NCBI RefSeq assembly: GCF_020497125.1
Contig: NC_059072.1
Span: 278,052,045-278,116,044, forward strand
Origin: Mauremys mutica
Lineage: Eukaryota > Chordata > Testudines > Geoemydidae
Direction: 5' to 3'
DNA: 64,000 nt
Below, piece after piece: positions 44,951-55,439 of this stretch; position 1 is the stretch's first letter; every line of letters begins with the position of its first letter. The notes under the pieces are model-generated. The model searched no databases. It was not told the origin of the DNA and saw only the letters and a list, made by a program, of their open reading frames with translations. The translations under genes were made by a program, and so were the position numbers.

Positions 44951-45239
44951 GGGGATTATATAAAAACATTTCACAGTTTGTTACACATTTTCACAATAAA
45001 AAGAAAGAAAATCATTCACCATTTACCTCATCAAAATGATTGTTAGAAACATCAAAAACAGAAAGAAAATGATTGAGTCTGATTAAATGAAAAGGAAGGA
45101 AAGGAAAGCAGTTAAGTACAATAAATGTTTGTAAACCTAAATTAAGAGGTTAGATAATGTGTAGTAAAGGACTTGTGTATGTGTATGTGTATATAATATG
45201 TAAACTAGTGACCTAAAAGAGACCTTTCCTTCCATCTAT
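44951..45239. other. Simple repeats only
   Basis: A-rich GAAAGAAAATGA and AAAGGAAGGAAAGGAAAG tracts and TGTATGTGTATGTGTATATAA at about 45,176-45,197. No gene. Confidence 0.5.
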
Positions 45240-45920
45240 TAATGAAGTGGAGGCAAAGACCTCAGGAGCAGACCATATTTGCACAAATAGTCCTGCTAAG
45301 CCTAGGTGATAAATAAACATACCTACTTTGCAAATGTTGGCAGTTTGGGGTTAAAATTAACTTAAACTTGTATCTACATTTAAAACACTGCATTGGTACA
45401 GCTCCACCGATGCAGCTGCACCTCTGTAGTGCTTCAGTGGAGATGCTACTACAATAACAGGTGAAGCTCTCCGGTTGGTGTAGGTAATCCACCCCTATGA
45501 CAGGCAGTAGCTATGTTGATGGGAGAAGCCCTACTATTGACATAGAACTATCTACATTGGGTGTTAGATCAGTATAACTATGTTCCCTCAGGGGTGTGGA
45601 TTTTTCACAACCCCTGATCAATGAAGCTATGCCAATATAAGTTTGTAGTATAGACCTGGCCTAAGTCTTGTATGCAGGGGTAATGAAATGTTATTGTCCT
45701 TAGTGTGTTACTAAATTCAGAGGGTCATCCTAATTTAGCCTCACTAGTTCAGTATGAAGTAATTATGCCAAATCCAAGTGAAAGAAGACAGTGTGGGCAC
45801 AGGTGTTCCTGCTTGGTGCTGTGGACTCTGTTTAACGGGATTTAGATTCCCTTTTACTCACCCCCTCCAATGTTTAAAGACAATTGATTAGGCTCATTTG
45901 AGCATCTTTGTATCTTCCCA
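45240..45920. repeat. Unclassified dispersed repeat, copy B, with MITE inside
   Basis: Matches copy A (8190-8610) on both sides of 45,340-45,665, where a MITE is inserted: CAGGAGCAGACC...CTAAGCCTAGG before it; GCAGGGGTAATGAAATGTTATTG and ATGCCAAATCCAAGTGAA after it. Confidence 0.6.
45340..45665. mobile_element. MITE inserted in copy B
   Basis: Ends ACTTGTATCTACATTTAAAAC and the inverted GTTTGTAGTATAGACCTGGCC, with internal complementary pieces (GCAGTAGCTATGTTGATGGGAGAAGC). This is a turtle-type non-autonomous DNA transposon of about 325 bp, absent from the corresponding place in copy A. Confidence 0.65.
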
Positions 45921-46539
45921 GGATTTTTCTATATTGCAGCTGGAGGGTGTAATTCCCAGTTTGGGTAGATAGATTTGTACTAGCTGAGCTCAAGCTAGCA
46001 TTCTAAAAATAGCTATGTAGTTGTTGCTTCTTGGATGGTCAGACAGACTAGTCATCTGAGCTTAGAACCAGGGAGTCACATGGTCTTGGACTCAGGTAGC
46101 AAGTCTGAGCTGCTTCCCAAGTAACAACATCTCCACTGCTATTTCTAGCACACTAGCTTATGCTGAGCTAGTACAAGAATGTTCACTTACATTGGGAGTC
46201 ACATCTTTCAGCTGGAGTGTAGACAAACCCTCAGTGACCACTGATAAGCTGGTCTGGGGGGGGACAAGCCATAGATCTGGTATGGGGACAATATTCTGGT
46301 GAAAGACAACACAAAGGCAACAGTGAGGTTCCCCGCTACTCATTGAAATCACTCAGAGCTGGACTAGGTGGTGGAGCCTTAGAGAACGGCATTATAGCTA
46401 AAGGCAACATGGTGAGAGATGCAGCAAAAACATCAAAGGTGCCCCCAACCAGCAAATTCTAGAACAAAGCCAATGAGTCATCAGCTTTGGCAGTTGCACG
46501 ACCACTAAAGATGAATGAATGAAAAGTTGTTGTTGTTGG
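45921..46539. other. No recognisable feature
   Basis: Anonymous sequence. Confidence 0.4.
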
Positions 46540-46870
46540 AAAAATAGCTTTATAATATTTTTTTCATGAAAAAATAGATTACATTTTAGAATTTTTTTTT
46601 TGATTTTGTGGAAAATGTCATGGTTTTTTTTAAAGTTTTTGACCAGAAATATTACTGAAATATTTTCTTTACCATAAACATGACTTTGGGTAAATGAAAA
46701 TCGTTAACGTTTTTCAATAATGTTTTCACTTTTATTTAAAAAAAATGCCTACAAAGAGTCATTTAAAAAATGAAAAATAAAAGGTTCCATTTCAACCACT
46801 TCGAAGACAAATCAACTTTTTTGTGTTTGGAAAACAAACAAACAAACAACAAAAACACTATTGGAGTTTT
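46540..46870. repeat. AT-rich dispersed repeat
   Basis: Runs of TTTTTGATTTTGTGGAAAATGTCATGG, TTTTGACCAGAAATATT and AAATGAAAATCGTTAACG resemble the AAATTTTG-type sequence around 35,560-35,815 and 36,466-36,600. Confidence 0.45.
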
Positions 46871-47911
46871 GACTAAGCACAAACTGCCAGTAATATTTTG
46901 AGGATCTAGAGGCCACTATAGGACAGTGACCAACCTCCTTTCTCTTTTCTCAGTTTGTTAGTCCAGGCAATGTTGAAAACACAAAGATGACAGTTCTCTG
47001 GGAGATTACATCTCTGTTTCTGTAATACCTTGTTGGAAAAGGTCAGTTAGATCCTTGAGTTTAGTTGTCCCCTAGTCACCAGCCATGTAATTGCACAGGT
47101 CAAAGCCAATATGTTCATGTCAGGTACTCTGTAAACTCTGCTCATGGTCCACCACTCCCCACACTTAATGAGAGACAATTTTACCCCAGAATGTGCTCTG
47201 CCTACCACCTGAGACAATTTCACAAACCCCTAACCCCAACCTGAGGTGAGACCCTGCCCTCCCAAGTTCCCCATCAGCAAACATACAAACTCCACATCCT
47301 AATACTCTGCTCTTCTCCTAGTGAAAGAACTCTCTGTTCATGGAAGACAGACAACTTCCTCCCACACCCAGGTGTCTAACCTACAAAGCTGATGCTCCCC
47401 ACCCTCCTACCCCCCCGCATGTATCAATGTATTTGGTGAAAGCATACTCCTGGTGTGCAGTGATACATTCTCCAGTATCCATTCCTATTCTCTTTTTCTC
47501 TGTCTTTGCCATACCCTAATACCATCAAAGAACATTCTCATGCCCTCCATTTCGACAAACAGCTGTTGTACTGTTTTTTTTGGGGGGGGGGAATATTTTG
47601 AAGGCTGAAAATATGCCAGATGACAATCACAGCTGGTAGTTGAGCTGCCAAAGAATATGCAAAAAGAATATAATTTTGCACTCTTCCTTTCCAGTGGGTT
47701 CTATTAAATATGATTATATATAAAATCACAGACGGTTTTGGCCATCCTGCATCAGGACGGGTCCACACCGGCTGGGATTTCTTCCTGGAGCTTTAGGAAA
47801 ACAGAGTTAATAAGATACATGCACCTCTAATTATACTACTAATTACATGAAGAACTAAATAGTATTTTCCACATTTTAAGGACTACAATGACTTAGAAAA
47901 CAGAGACATAT
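46871..47911. other. No recognisable feature
   Basis: Anonymous; C-rich between 47,140 and 47,420; a T/G homopolymer junction at 47,572-47,590. Confidence 0.4.
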
Positions 47912-48211
47912 TTACCTGGCTGATTCTGGGAAACCTTCCAGGGAGAGTGCATCAGCCACTTTTTTAAAGGCTCCTGAAATGTGTTGTATTTCAAAATCAA
48001 AGTCTTGAAGAGCTAAACTCCACTGAAGAAGTTTTTTGCTAGTCTCTTTGACTGTGTGATGCCACTTCAGTGCAACATGATCAGTCTGCAGGTGGAAACG
48101 CCATCCCCAAATGTATGGGAATAGTTTCTCCAGAGCATAGTAACATTCTTTTTCTGAGACTAACCAGTTGCTTTCCTTCTCAGAAAGTTTTTTTGCTGAG
48201 AAATATGACAC
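47912..48211 (-). pseudogene. pol: Gypsy RNase H domain
   Basis: 100 open codons with the RNase H-type signatures of Ty3/gypsy: SYFSAKKLSEKESNW, EKECYYALEKLF, LQTDHVALKW and LQDFDFEIQHISGAFKKVADALS near the end. It degrades RNA in RNA/DNA hybrids during reverse transcription. The Asp of the TDH motif and the terminal H-x-x-G...AD motif are present. It is separated from RT (48,580) by about 370 bp with stops and frameshifts, so it is not expressed as part of Pol. Confidence 0.85.
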
Positions 48212-48579
48212 GATGGAATTGTTGATCTGGTCCTTCCTGAACTAAAACTGCTCCTACACCACACTCAGACGCATCTGAGTTAAGACGGAAGGTTGGTTGA
48301 AGACCAGGGCCCTTAGTACACGGTCAGACATAAGGTCATCTTAAGCTGATTAAAGATTTTCTGACACTTCTCAGTCCATTGAACTTCATTTGGCTGTTTT
48401 TTTCCTGGATAGGTCAGTTAGTGGGGTGGCAATTTGGCTGTACTGTGGTACAAATCATCTGTAATACCCAGCCAAGCCTAAGAAGGATTGGACATGCTTC
48501 TTTGACTTAGGGGCAGGCCAATTTTGGATAGTATTTACTTTAGCCTGTAGGGGGCTGATAGTTCCTTGACCCACCTGGT

Positions 48580-49242
48580 TCAAAGGTACGTTACCCTTTT
48601 TAGGCCTATTTGACATTTTTTGGCCTTAACAGTTAATCCTGCCTCCCTTATGCATTGGAAGACAGCTTGGAGGTGTTCCAGGTGTTCTGCCCATGAATCT
48701 GAGAATATGGCCACTGCAAGGTAGGTGACTGCAAATTCCCCAAATCCAGCCAGAAGGTTATCTACCAGTCTCTGGAAGGTGGCTGGTGCATTTTGAAGTC
48801 TGAAAGGGAGAACATTAAATACATACAGCTCTACATGGGTGATGAAGGTTGACCTTTCCTTGGCTGGGTCATCTAGTGGCACTTGCCAGTACTAATTAGT
48901 TAAGTCTAAGGTGGAGATGAATTGTGCATGTCCCAGTTTCTACAGTAGCTCATCTGTGCGTGGCATAGGATAGTTCTCTGGGCGAGTTACAGCATTTACC
49001 TTACGGTAGTCCATGCAAAAGCAGATTTCCCCATCTGGTTTGGGAACCAGAACCACTGGAGAGGCCCATGCATTCTCAGAGGGGTAGATTACACCCATCT
49101 GTAACATGTCCTTGATCTCCCTTTCTACCACGGTTTTGGCTTGAGGAGCCATCCGGTAAGGTTGGGCTCTAATTGGGCGAGCATCACCTGTGTCAATGGA
49201 ATAGTACACCAGTTCTGTCCATCCTGGGGTGGCTGAAAACAC
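48580..49242 (-). pseudogene. pol: Gypsy reverse transcriptase, catalytic motif lost
   Basis: Two open pieces. 49,242-48,940 covers fingers and palm start: VEREIKDMLQMGVIYPSENAW, SPVVLVPKPDGEICFCMDYRKVN and YPMPRTDELL. 48,882-48,580 continues FNVLPFRLQNAPATFQRLVD and then YLAVAIFSDSWAEHLEHL. The YLDD-type motif should stand where YLAVA is: both catalytic Asp residues are gone, with what looks like loss of one codon. The gap between the pieces holds a stop near 48,893. Confidence 0.9.
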
Positions 49243-49399
49243 TGGAGTGAAGCTGGTGCACAGCTCCTGGATTTGCTGTCACTGCTTATGCCCAAGGATT
49301 ATGGAAAGGCTCAACTCTTCTACACCACTGTTGCTTTTCCCTTAAAAGTAGACTCCTTCAAGCCACTCAGCGTCGTCTCTCTCCTGGGCTGTAAACTGG

Positions 49400-49960
49400 A
49401 TAATCTTGATTTCTCAGGAATAAAAGGGCTTTAGAGAACTAACATTGTATACTTTCGGTTTTAGGGTAGGGTCTGGGAATGCTATGAGGTAATTAACAGC
49501 TCCCAGGCACTCTCAAACCATAAATGGTTCCTCCCATGATGATTCTATCTTATTGGCCTGGAGTGCTTTCAAGATCATGACTTGGTCACCTAATCTTAAT
49601 GTGTTTACCATGTTTATCATACCAGGCCTTTTGCTCTTGTTGAGCATTCTGTAGGTTTTCTTGAGCAAGGGATAGAGAGTGTTTGAGGGTGTTTTTCAGG
49701 TTGATTACAAAGTCCAAAATGTTAGTTCCTGGAGAAGATGTAATCCCCTCTCAATGTTGTTTCACCAGCTGTAATGGCCCCTTAACTTTGTGGTAGAAAG
49801 TAAAAAGTACAAATGTCTTTCCTATTCCCTCCCTGTGGAGTGACTTTCCCAGTGGTCTTTGGTTCTATTCACCCCAGCATAGCCACTAGGGTGATTGTGG
49901 GCTAAGCTCAAGAGCTTTTCCCTATACTTAGTTGGATCTACCAACTGTCTTTGAGGATGT
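49400..49960 (-). pseudogene. pol: Gypsy integrase remnant, located upstream of RT
   Basis: Fragments on minus: LAHNHPSGYAGVNRTKDHW near 49,890-49,830 (zinc-binding HHCC start), then LSLAQENLQNAQQEQKAWYDKH-type sequence near 49,680-49,610, and GDQVMILKALQANK...SSWEEPF...PKVYNVSSLKPF (C-terminal domain) to about 49,420. The central catalytic D,D35E core is largely missing. Position before RT was judged from the order of motifs on the same strand. Confidence 0.75.
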
Positions 49961-50460
49961 CAGTCCTCTTTGTGCCCACCAGAAAGGGTTTCCTTTTATA
50001 AGAGTTCTCCTTCTACAACAAACCTGGACCTATTAGAAGAGCTAAGAGGTGGTGGATCACTCCATGCCACCATCCAAGCTCCCATGGGGCTTTTATCGAC
50101 TTCCTGCTCTACCTGGAACTGCTCCCTTGATGCTGGAGACATTAGTTTCTCGCTGGGTCATGGACTTGGGTTTCGTCCCACCGGAAGTGATGCAGGTGAT
50201 GGGGGTGACTCTGTCGATGTGAACCACTTTCTGCTGGTGCACTAGATAGTATTTCAGGCTCCAGTTGAGCTTGCACTGGTTTAGCTGCTGCTGCAGGTGC
50301 AGGCTCTGTGGTGCCCTTTGGTGCTGGCTCCTCTGACTCTGGTAGGATTGCAAGCACGGGCTTTGGTGCTGACTACTCTGCCAGTTCCAATCCTTGGGCT
50401 GGTTCTGGATGGGTTCTGGATCTACAACTGCTGCCATAGACTCTGGTCTGAGATCTGCTT

Positions 50461-50850
50461 CTACCACCTCTGTTGGGGTGTCCCTGGGCCTGTGGTACCA
50501 GAGGACACAGACTGGGTCCTTGTAGGAGGCTCAGGAATGGAGTTACGTGTAGAGACCTGTTTAGCCTTGCTGCAAGTGACCATCCCCACCCTTTTTGTTA
50601 GCCTTACATGGTTGGCTAAGTCTTCTTCCAGCAGCATGGAAATGAGATAATCATCATAGACTGCAAAAGTCCATATTCCTGACTGGCCCTTGTAGTGGAC
50701 CCACAACTTGTCTGTAGGCAATTTAAAAGAGTTGACCTTAAAGGGTTGCACTGTAACTTGGGCCTCTGAGTTTATGAATTTGGGGTCCACCAGGGATTGG
50801 TGGATAGCTGACATCTGTGCTCCAGTGTCTCTTCATGTGGTAATCTTCCT
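50461..50850 (-). pseudogene. pro: Gypsy aspartic protease
   Basis: On minus, VGGRKITT then a stop, then RDTGAQMSAIHQSLVDP (about 50,838-50,785) gives the D-T-G active site. The open stretch runs to 50,461 through WVHYKGQSGIWTFAVYDD and EDLANHVRL, followed by a Thr/Ser/Pro-rich linker. One stop and the lack of a joined gag/pol frame mark it as a pseudogene. Dimeric protease would mature Gag and Pol. Confidence 0.8.
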
Positions 50851-50959
50851 CCCACCCACACTGTTTCCTTTTGCTCTGGGGATATTTGCGAGGCATCTGG
50901 GCCTGAAGGCTCTCGGTGGGATCCTGGGGTGAGGAGTTGCAATCATCTGGCACTCTTGG

Positions 50960-51235
50960 GGCAGTTGGCCTTCACATGCCCCAGCTCATTACATTTAAAG
51001 CATCACCCAGCTGACTGTGGGCTGGGGCAAAGTGGGTGGTTGGAGAGTAAGGTGTTAGAACGAGAGGGCATCTGGGGTCTCCCTGGCTGTGTGGAGGGCT
51101 CCTCCTTGTGAGGTGGGGCCTTGGGCTGACTGCAATGGTGGGGTGTCGTCTCGCGTTGCCCCTTCTGGTATCTGAACCAGCTGCTACTAGCTTTCTTCTT
51201 CTCCGCCACCTCCACCCATTTGGCTCTGATCTCAT
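50960..51235 (-). pseudogene. gag: Gypsy gag, linker and zinc knuckle
   Basis: Basic linker (NGWRWRRRRKLVAAGSD) followed by Pro-rich sequence and the knuckle CFKCNELGHVKANC (about 51,002-50,961). This is the nucleocapsid part of Gag. It is cut off from its capsid part by the CR1 at 51,236-52,330. Confidence 0.85.
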
Positions 51236-52330
51236 AGACTCATAGACTTTAAGGTCAGAAAGGACCATTCTGATCATCTAGTCTGACTTCCTGCACAACG
51301 CAGGCCACAGAATCTCACCCACCCACTCCTGTAACAAATCCCTAACCTATGTCTGAGTTATTGAAGTCCTCAAATCATGGTTTAAAGACCTCAAGGTGCA
51401 GAGAATCCTCCAGCAAGTGACCTGTGCCCCATGCTGCATAGGAAGGCAAAAAACCTCCAGGGCCTCTGCCAATCTGCCCTGGAGGAAAATTCCTTGCCAA
51501 CCCCAAATATGGTGATCAGTTAAACCCTAAGCATGTGGGCAAGACTCACCAGCCAGCACCCAGGAAAGAATTATCTGTAGTAACTCAGATCCCACCCCAT
51601 CTAACATCCCATCACAGACCACTGGGCATACTTACCTGCTGATAATCAAAGGTCAATTAATTGCCAAAATTAGGCTATCCTATCATACCATCCCCTCCAT
51701 AAACTTATCAAGCTTAGTCTTGAAACCAGATATGTCTTTTGCCCCCACTACTCCCCTTGGAAGGCTGTTCCAGAACTTCACTCGTCTAATGGTTAGAAAC
51801 CTTCATTTAATTTCAAGTCTAAACTTCCTAGTGTCCACTTTATATCCATTTGTTCTTGTGTCCACATTGGTACTAAGCTTAAATAATTCCTCTCCCTTCC
51901 TGATATTTATCTCTCTGATATATTTATAAAGAGCAATCATATCTCCTCTCAGCCTTCTTTTGGTTAGGCTAAACAAGCCAAGCTCTTTGAGTCTCCTTTC
52001 ATAAGACAGGTTTTCCATTCCTCGGATCATACCTTCTCTGTACCTGTTTCAGTTTGAATTCATCCTTCTTAAACATGGGAGACCAGAATTGCACACAGTA
52101 TTCCAGATGAGGTCTCACCAGTGCCTTGTATAATGTTACTAACATCTCCTTATCTTTACTGGAAATACCTCGCCTGATGCATCCCAAGACTGCATTCGCT
52201 TTTTTAATGGCCATTTCACATTGGCGGCTCATAGTCATCCTGTGATTAACCAATACTCCGAGGTCCTTCTCCTGCTCTGTTACTTTCAACTGATGTGTTC
52301 CCAATTTATAACCAAAATTCTTGTTATTAT
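51236..52330 (-). mobile_element. CR1 inserted in gypsy gag
   Basis: 5'-truncated CR1 on minus. The 3' tail has the octamer-like CATAGACTCATAGACTTT (51,236-51,254) and the GATCATCTAGTCTGACTTCC signature. The open pieces 52,030-51,803 and 52,330-51,999 carry [24 protein letters not shown] and [13 protein letters not shown]. It joins gypsy gag on both sides, so it is younger than the gypsy element. Confidence 0.88.
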
Positions 52331-52334
52331 CTAC

Positions 52335-52500
52335 CTCCATTACAGTTTTGGGCTTTCCATCTAGGATGATCCGTTCTATTTCCTCAGAAACACCCTCTAA
52401 GAACTGATCCTTTTGCATTAGGAGAGACAGATCTTCCAGAGTCTTAACATTTGCTCCTGATATCCAGGCATCCCAATTTTTTACAATGTGATAGGCGTGT
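52335..52500 (-). pseudogene. gag: Gypsy gag, SCAN-like capsid segment
   Basis: Minus frame: VKNWDAWISGANVKTLEDLS, then LLMQKDQFLEGVSEEIERII, then LDGKPKTVMEV, after which the CR1 begins. This matches the helix pattern of the SCAN domain (W-L-x-P...EQILELLVLEQFL...P-E-E...W-V). SCAN is held to descend from the capsid of Gmr1-like gypsy elements (published idea, here only supported by pattern). The upstream half of the domain is not recognised. Confidence 0.6.
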
Positions 52501-53227
52501 CAGGAAAATGACACACTTGGTTTCCACCTTAGGGCTCTGAACTGCCAACAGGCATGCTGGGTGTTAGCAAATTCAGACATACCAAGTCATACCATTCATT
52601 GAAATCAATCACAGTAATTCATAATAATAATTTGGCACCGTCCCAACAGTCCCGCAGTTGATATCCAATTATCAGTGGTAATTGTGATATTACACCAGTC
52701 ATTCCAATTTTACCAATATGCCAATTATTGGATCATGTGTTTTCTTTTTAAACTACATTATCATTTTACAATCTTCAAAAGCATAATTTGACAATTTAAT
52801 TTTTAAAGTTTTTTGCAAAGCTTGTCTTTTTTATATACTGTTTACATATTTGATATCTGAAACAGAAGCATAGAAGTAGTAACACTGTGGTTTTACAAAC
52901 CCAAAATAACATTACCCATTTCATTCTGTTACTTGACACACAATGTCATACCAGACACATATTTGACATTTTATAGTTTCTACAGCTTTTTTAACAATTT
53001 TATATCTTCAAGAAAGTGCACCTTTTACAGTTATTACAAATCTGGTTGGTTGTTTTATTTGATTCAGTGTTCCTTGGTTTGTTTGTATTTTTATATCCTA
53101 GTCTGTATTATTCCATTTTATTTCCTTGAAATTGGGTGATATGAACTTGGGGTGAGTTATAAAAGATTTAATCATCTGGAGGTGCTATTGGTATTGTTTC
53201 TACTGGAAATTAATTATTTTCCATGTG
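52501..53227. other. No recognisable feature
   Basis: AT-rich, anonymous; might include lost 5' parts of the gypsy element. Confidence 0.4.
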
Positions 53228-53426
53228 AACATAAGAACATAAGAATGGCCCTACTGGGTCAGACCAAAGATCCATCTATCCCAGTATCCTGTCTTCCAAT
53301 AGTGGCCAATGCCAGCTGCCCCAGAGGGAATGAACAGAACAGGTAGTAATCAAGTGATCCATTCGTTGTCGCTCATTTCCAGCTTCTGGCAAACAGAGGC
53401 TATGAACATATCCCTGCCCGTCCTGG

Positions 53427-54107
53427 CTAACAGTCATTGATGGACCTATCTTCCATAAATTTATCTAGTTCTTTTTTGATCCCTGTTATAGTCTTGGCCT
53501 TCACAACATCTTCTTGCAAAGAGTTCCACAGATTTACTGTGCATTGTGTGAAGAAATACTTCCTTTTGTTTGTTTTAAACCTGCTGCCTATTAATTTCAT
53601 TTGGTGACCCCTAGTTCTTGTGTTATGAGAAGGAGTAACTAACACTTGCTTATTTACTTTCTCATACCAGTCATGATTTTATAGACCTTAATCATAACCC
53701 TGCTCAGTTGTCTATTTTCCAAGCTGAAAAATTCCAGTCTTATTAATCTCTCCTCATACAGAAGCCGTTCCATACCCCAATTCATTTTTGTTGCCCCTTT
53801 CTGAACCTTTTCCAATTTCAATATATCTTTTTTTGAGATGGGACAATCATATCTGCACACAGTATTCAAGACGTGGGTGTACCATGGATTTATATAGCGC
53901 CAAGATGATATTTTCTGTCTTATTATCTATCCCTTTCTTAATGACTCTCAACATTCTGTGTGCTTTGTTTACTGCCAGTGCACACTGAATGGATATTTTC
54001 AGAGAGCCATCCACAATTATTCCAAGATCTCTTTCTTGAGTGGTAACAGCTAATTTAGACCCCATCATTTTATATGTATTTTGGGGATGATGTTTTGCAA
54101 TGTGCAT
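53427..54107 (-). pseudogene. CR1 ORF2 C-terminal region
   Basis: Three open pieces in two frames: 54,107-53,847 (EKDLGIIVD-like ERDLGIIVDGSLK, PRLEYCVQI), 53,869-53,654 (LYEERLIRLEFFSLENRQLS) and 53,645-53,427 ([27 protein letters not shown]). The layout is the same as 25,846-26,556 but with frameshifts at about 53,860 and 53,650. No activity expected. Confidence 0.88.
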
Positions 54108-54235
54108 TACTTTTCATTTATCAACATGGATATTCATCTGCCATTTTGTTGCCAAGTCACTCAGTTTTGAGAGATCTTTTTGTAGCTCTTCACAGTCTGC
54201 CTGGGACTTAACTATCTTGAATAGTTTTGTATTAT

Positions 54236-55010
54236 CTGCAAATTTTGCCACCTTACTGTTCACTCCTTTTCCCATATCATTTATGAATATGTTGAATAGG
54301 ACTGGTCCCAGAAAGCTGACAATTTATTCCTACCCTTTATTTTCTCTCTTTTAACCAGTTACCAATCCATGAGAGAACCTTCCCTCATATCCCATGACAT
54401 CTTATTTTTCTTAAGAGCCTTTGGTGAAAGGCTTTCTGAAAATCTAAGTATACTATATCCACTGGATCCCCATTGTCCATATGCTTGTTGACTCCCTCAA
54501 AGAATTCTAGTAGATTAATGAGGCATGATTTCCTTTTACAAAAAACATGTTGACTGTTTCCCCCCAAATTATGTTCATCTATGTTTCTGACACTTTTTTT
54601 GTTCTTTACTATAGTTTCAACCAGTTTCCCCGGTACTGAAGTCAGTACCTGTAATTGCCAGGCCTGTAATTGCCAGGATCACATCTGAAGCCCCTTTTAA
54701 AAATTGGCGTCACATTAGTTATCCTCCAGTCATTTGGTACAGAAGCTGATTTAAATAATAGGTTACAGACCACAGTTAGTAGTTCTGCAATTTCACATAT
54801 GAATTTCTTTAGAACTCTTGGGTGAATACCATCTGATCCTGGTGATTTATTGCTCTTTAGTTTATCAATTTCTTCCAAAACCGCCTCTAATGACACCACA
54901 ATCTGAGACAGTTCCTCAGATTTGTTACTTAAAAAGAATGGGTCAGATTTGGGAATCTCCCTTACATCCTCAGCCATGAAGACTGATGGAAATAATTTAT
55001 TTAGTTCAGT
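54236..55010 (-). pseudogene. CR1 reverse transcriptase, decayed
   Basis: From 55,010 on minus: NTELNKLFPSVFMAEDV, SPGSDGIHPRVLKKF and PNDWRITNVTPIFKRG to 54,642, then YLDFQKAFHQRLL (54,460-54,400) and FADNTKLFK (about 54,250-54,225), where the catalytic FADD has become FADN. Non-LTR RT would copy RNA at the nicked target. Stops and deletions (for example near 54,330-54,390) inactivate it. Confidence 0.85.
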
Positions 55011-55257
55011 GTTGCTCAAACTGGGGTCGCCGCTTGTGTAGGGAAAGCCCCTGGCGGGATAGGCCAGTTTGTTTACCTGCCCCGTACGCAGGTCTGGCCA
55101 ATTGTGGCTCCCACTGACTGCGGTTCGCTGTTCCAGGCCAATGGGGGTGGCTGGAAGTGGCGGCCAGCACATCCCTCAGCCCGCACTGCTTCCCACTGCC
55201 CTGCCCACCAGAGGCTTTCTCTACAGAAGTGGCGATCCCTGTTTGAGAAACCCTGGT
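55011..55257. mobile_element. hAT-type MITE inside CR1
   Basis: CAGTGTTGCTCAAACTGGGG at left and the inverted CCTGTTTGAGAAACCCTGG at right, with long partly complementary arms (TCGCCGCTTGTGTAGGGAAAGCC / TTTCTCTACAGAAGTGGCGA). Its interior (AGGCCAGTTTGTTTACCTGCC) is shared with the MITE at 11,586-11,928 (positions 11,641-11,661), so the two are related families. A clean 8-bp duplication was not found. Confidence 0.8.
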
Positions 55258-55439
55258 ATATAAGCACTTTAAAAACCTGTCTGTTTTTAGCTGTCTGCCA
55301 TTACATGATGTAACTGAATGTCATTTGACAGTTTCTCATCAGATCCTACCTGTATTTTATGATCTTTCATCATTTCCTCCTTACTAGGACATAGAGAATC
55401 TCCATTAATAGATTCTCCCCTAAAGGATGTCTCTGTCCG

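Larger units (their letters stand above)
47912..52500 (-). mobile_element. Gmr1-like Ty3/gypsy retrotransposon, broken
   Basis: On minus, in order: SCAN-like capsid region (52,480-52,335), a CR1 insertion (51,236-52,330), zinc knuckle (about 50,990), protease (50,833-50,461), integrase (about 49,960-49,400), reverse transcriptase (49,242-48,580) and RNase H (48,211-47,912). Integrase before RT is the reverse of ordinary gypsy elements and is the hallmark of the Gmr1 clade. LTRs are not visible; the 3' end stops after RNase H. Confidence 0.8.
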
